Source: DATAAM01 sp036260075 (GTDB lineage: Bacteria > Actinomycetota > Acidimicrobiia > Acidimicrobiales > JAHWLA01). Taken from it: DNA of 7,517 bases. A model generated the notes under the pieces. That model was not told the origin of the DNA. It ran no database searches and worked only from the letters and a program-made list of their open reading frames with translations. The DNA is taken from the NCBI GenBank assembly GCA_036260075.1, contig DATAAM010000064.1, positions 1-7,517 on the forward strand, read 5' to 3'. Position 1 is the first letter of the stretch. Every line of letters begins with the position of its first letter. Both the position numbers and the translations under genes were made by a program. Positions 6,542 through 7,517 of the stretch are shown piece by piece.

Positions 6542-7517
6542 GGGCGTGCGGCTCCGCGGCGTGGGGGTCATGGGGATCGGAGCCATCGTGGCCGCAGGGG
6601 TCGACGTGGATCACCGCGGCGTCGAGGACGGGAACGGCGTCGAGCATCGCCCGCTGCACTTCCTCGGCGATGCCGTGGGCGGTGGCGACATCGAGGTCAC
6701 CGTCGACGGTGATCCGCGCGTCGGCCTGCAGCCGGTGACCGACCCAACGGGCACGAACCTCACCGAGCTCCTGCACCCCCGGTACCGAGACGGCCGCCGA
6801 TCGGGCCTGATCCACGAGGGCGGGGTCCACCCCGTCAAGCAGCCGCTCGCCCACGCCCTTCACCGCCTGGACGAGGACCACGACGATGGCGGCGGCGATG
6901 ACCAGGCCCACGGCCGGGTCCGCCCATTCCCAACCCACTGCGACGCCCAGCGTGCCGACCAGTACGGCAAGGGACGTGAGCGCGTCGGTGCGGGCGTGCA
7001 GCCCGTCGGCGACGAGGGCGGCGGAACCGATGCGCCGGCCCACTCGGATGCGGTACAGCGCCACGGCCTCGTTGCCCAGGGCGCCGATGATCGCTGCCGC
7101 GGCCACCAGGCCGAGGTGGCGGATCGGGGTCGGGTTGGCCAGGTGGTCGATCGCCTGCCAGGCGGCCAGGACGGCCGATGCCGCGATCATGACCACGATG
7201 AACAGCCCGGCGACGTCCTCGGACCGTCCCAGCCCGTAGGAGAACCGGCGGCTCGGGCGACGCCGACCGAGGCGGAAGGCGAGTAGCAGCGGCAGCGCGG
7301 TGCCGGCGTCGGAGAGGTTGTGCAACGTGTCGCTCAGAAGAGCCACCGATCCGCTGGCCACCACCACCGCTGCTTGCAGGAGCGCCGTGGCGGCCAGGGC
7401 GGCCATCGAGATCTTGAGGGCTCTCACGCCCTCGCGGCTTGCCTCCAGCGCCCGGTCTACCGGCGTGTGGGCGTGGCTGTGACCGTGGCCGTGGGCTCGG
7501 GCCGTCGGGTCCTGCTG
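6534..7517 (-). CDS. Cation diffusion facilitator (CDF) metal exporter, Zn-type, N-terminus cut by window edge
   Basis: The frame is open to the right edge; 327 residues are visible and probably only a few are missing. CDF proteins exchange cytoplasmic divalent metal for protons. An N-terminal His run AHGHGHSHAHTP (8-19) precedes six likely membrane helices at about 37-60, 66-84, 103-122, 135-155, 178-197 and 200-218. The transport-site pairs are HxxxD in TM2 (His66, Asp70, in LSDTLHNLSD) and HxxxD in TM5 (His174, Asp178, in DGLHARTD). This HD-HD set is associated with Zn/Cd-type members such as CzcD and ZitB, rather than Mn or Fe types. A cytoplasmic ferredoxin-like dimer domain follows at about 230-307, then a second His-rich tail with one Cys and five His (308-327). 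The GTG at 7427 would discard the His-rich N-terminus, so I do not take it as the start. The stop overlaps the next permease start by eight bases. Metal preference is inferred. Confidence 0.92.
   Translation of the reverse strand, partial: QQDPTARAHGHGHSHAHTPVDRALEASREGVRALKISMAALAATALLQAAVVVASGSVALLSDTLHNLSDAGTALPLLLAFRLGRRRPSRRFSYGLGRSEDVAGLFIVVMIAASAVLAAWQAIDHLANPTPIRHLGLVAAAAIIGALGNEAVALYRIRVGRRIGSAALVADGLHARTDALTSLAVLVGTLGVAVGWEWADPAVGLVIAAAIVVVLVQAVKGVGERLLDGVDPALVDQARSAAVSVPGVQELGEVRARWVGHRLQADARITVDGDLDVATAHGIAEEVQRAMLDAVPVLDAAVIHVDPCGHDGSDPHDPHAAEPHAHG

Noticed and set aside
6303..7286. Plus-strand open frame of 327 codons opposite the CDF and permease genes
   Set aside because: It is His/Gly/Asp-rich without domains and crosses two well-supported minus-strand genes, so it is a mirror artefact of high GC.
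7425..7427. GTG as the start of the CDF exporter
   Set aside because: The frame stays open upstream to the edge and encodes a His-rich segment typical of CDF N-termini, so the true start lies beyond 7517.
1..7517. tRNA, rRNA, CRISPR array, transposase, integrase or att-type repeats
   Set aside because: By eye there are no regularly spaced repeats, no tRNA-like clover pattern and no mobile-element proteins. Coding density leaves almost no room for such elements.

Overview
The window is GC-rich, densely coding and strongly biased to G/C in third codon positions. That pattern and the best-matching protein families suggest an actinobacterium (Actinomycetota). This is inference from style only, because no rRNA or other taxonomic marker is present.

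Layout: one plus-strand gene, cut by the left edge, occupies 1-1611. It is the C-terminal part of a large signalling ATPase of the SARP/cyclase/STAND type: the end of its ATPase-associated helical region, then a long TPR array. It meets the minus-strand genes tail to tail, and the two stop codons share the four bases CTAG at 1608-1611. Everything to the right lies on the minus strand. Read in transcription order from the right edge, these genes are a cation diffusion facilitator (6534-7517, N-terminus cut by the edge), a DppB/NikB-like permease (5459-6541), a fused permease-ATPase (3750-5462) and a second ATPase (2953-3753). After a gap of 155 bases come a DUF983 zinc-ribbon membrane protein (2330-2797) and a DUF1275/YoaK-like membrane protein (1608-2333).

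The four transport genes are chained by start/stop overlaps of 8, 4 and 4 bases, so they look like one translationally coupled operon. Together the three ABC genes supply both permeases and both ATPase domains of a peptide/opine/nickel-type importer. The DppC and DppD roles are carried by one polypeptide, and no substrate-binding protein is visible. Both ATPase domains end soon after the H-loop region, as in NikD/NikE, rather than carrying the long C-terminal extension of DppD/DppF. With a His-rich Zn-type CDF exporter as the leading gene, a metal or metallophore link is a reasonable but unproven hypothesis. The DUF983-DUF1275 pair overlaps by ATGA and forms a second small unit with its own good ribosome binding site.

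I saw no RNA gene, CRISPR array, insertion sequence or phage gene. Most of the window is ordinary transport and signalling content. The items most worth a second look are the permease-ATPase fusion, its operon with a CDF exporter, and the paired DUF983/DUF1275 genes.
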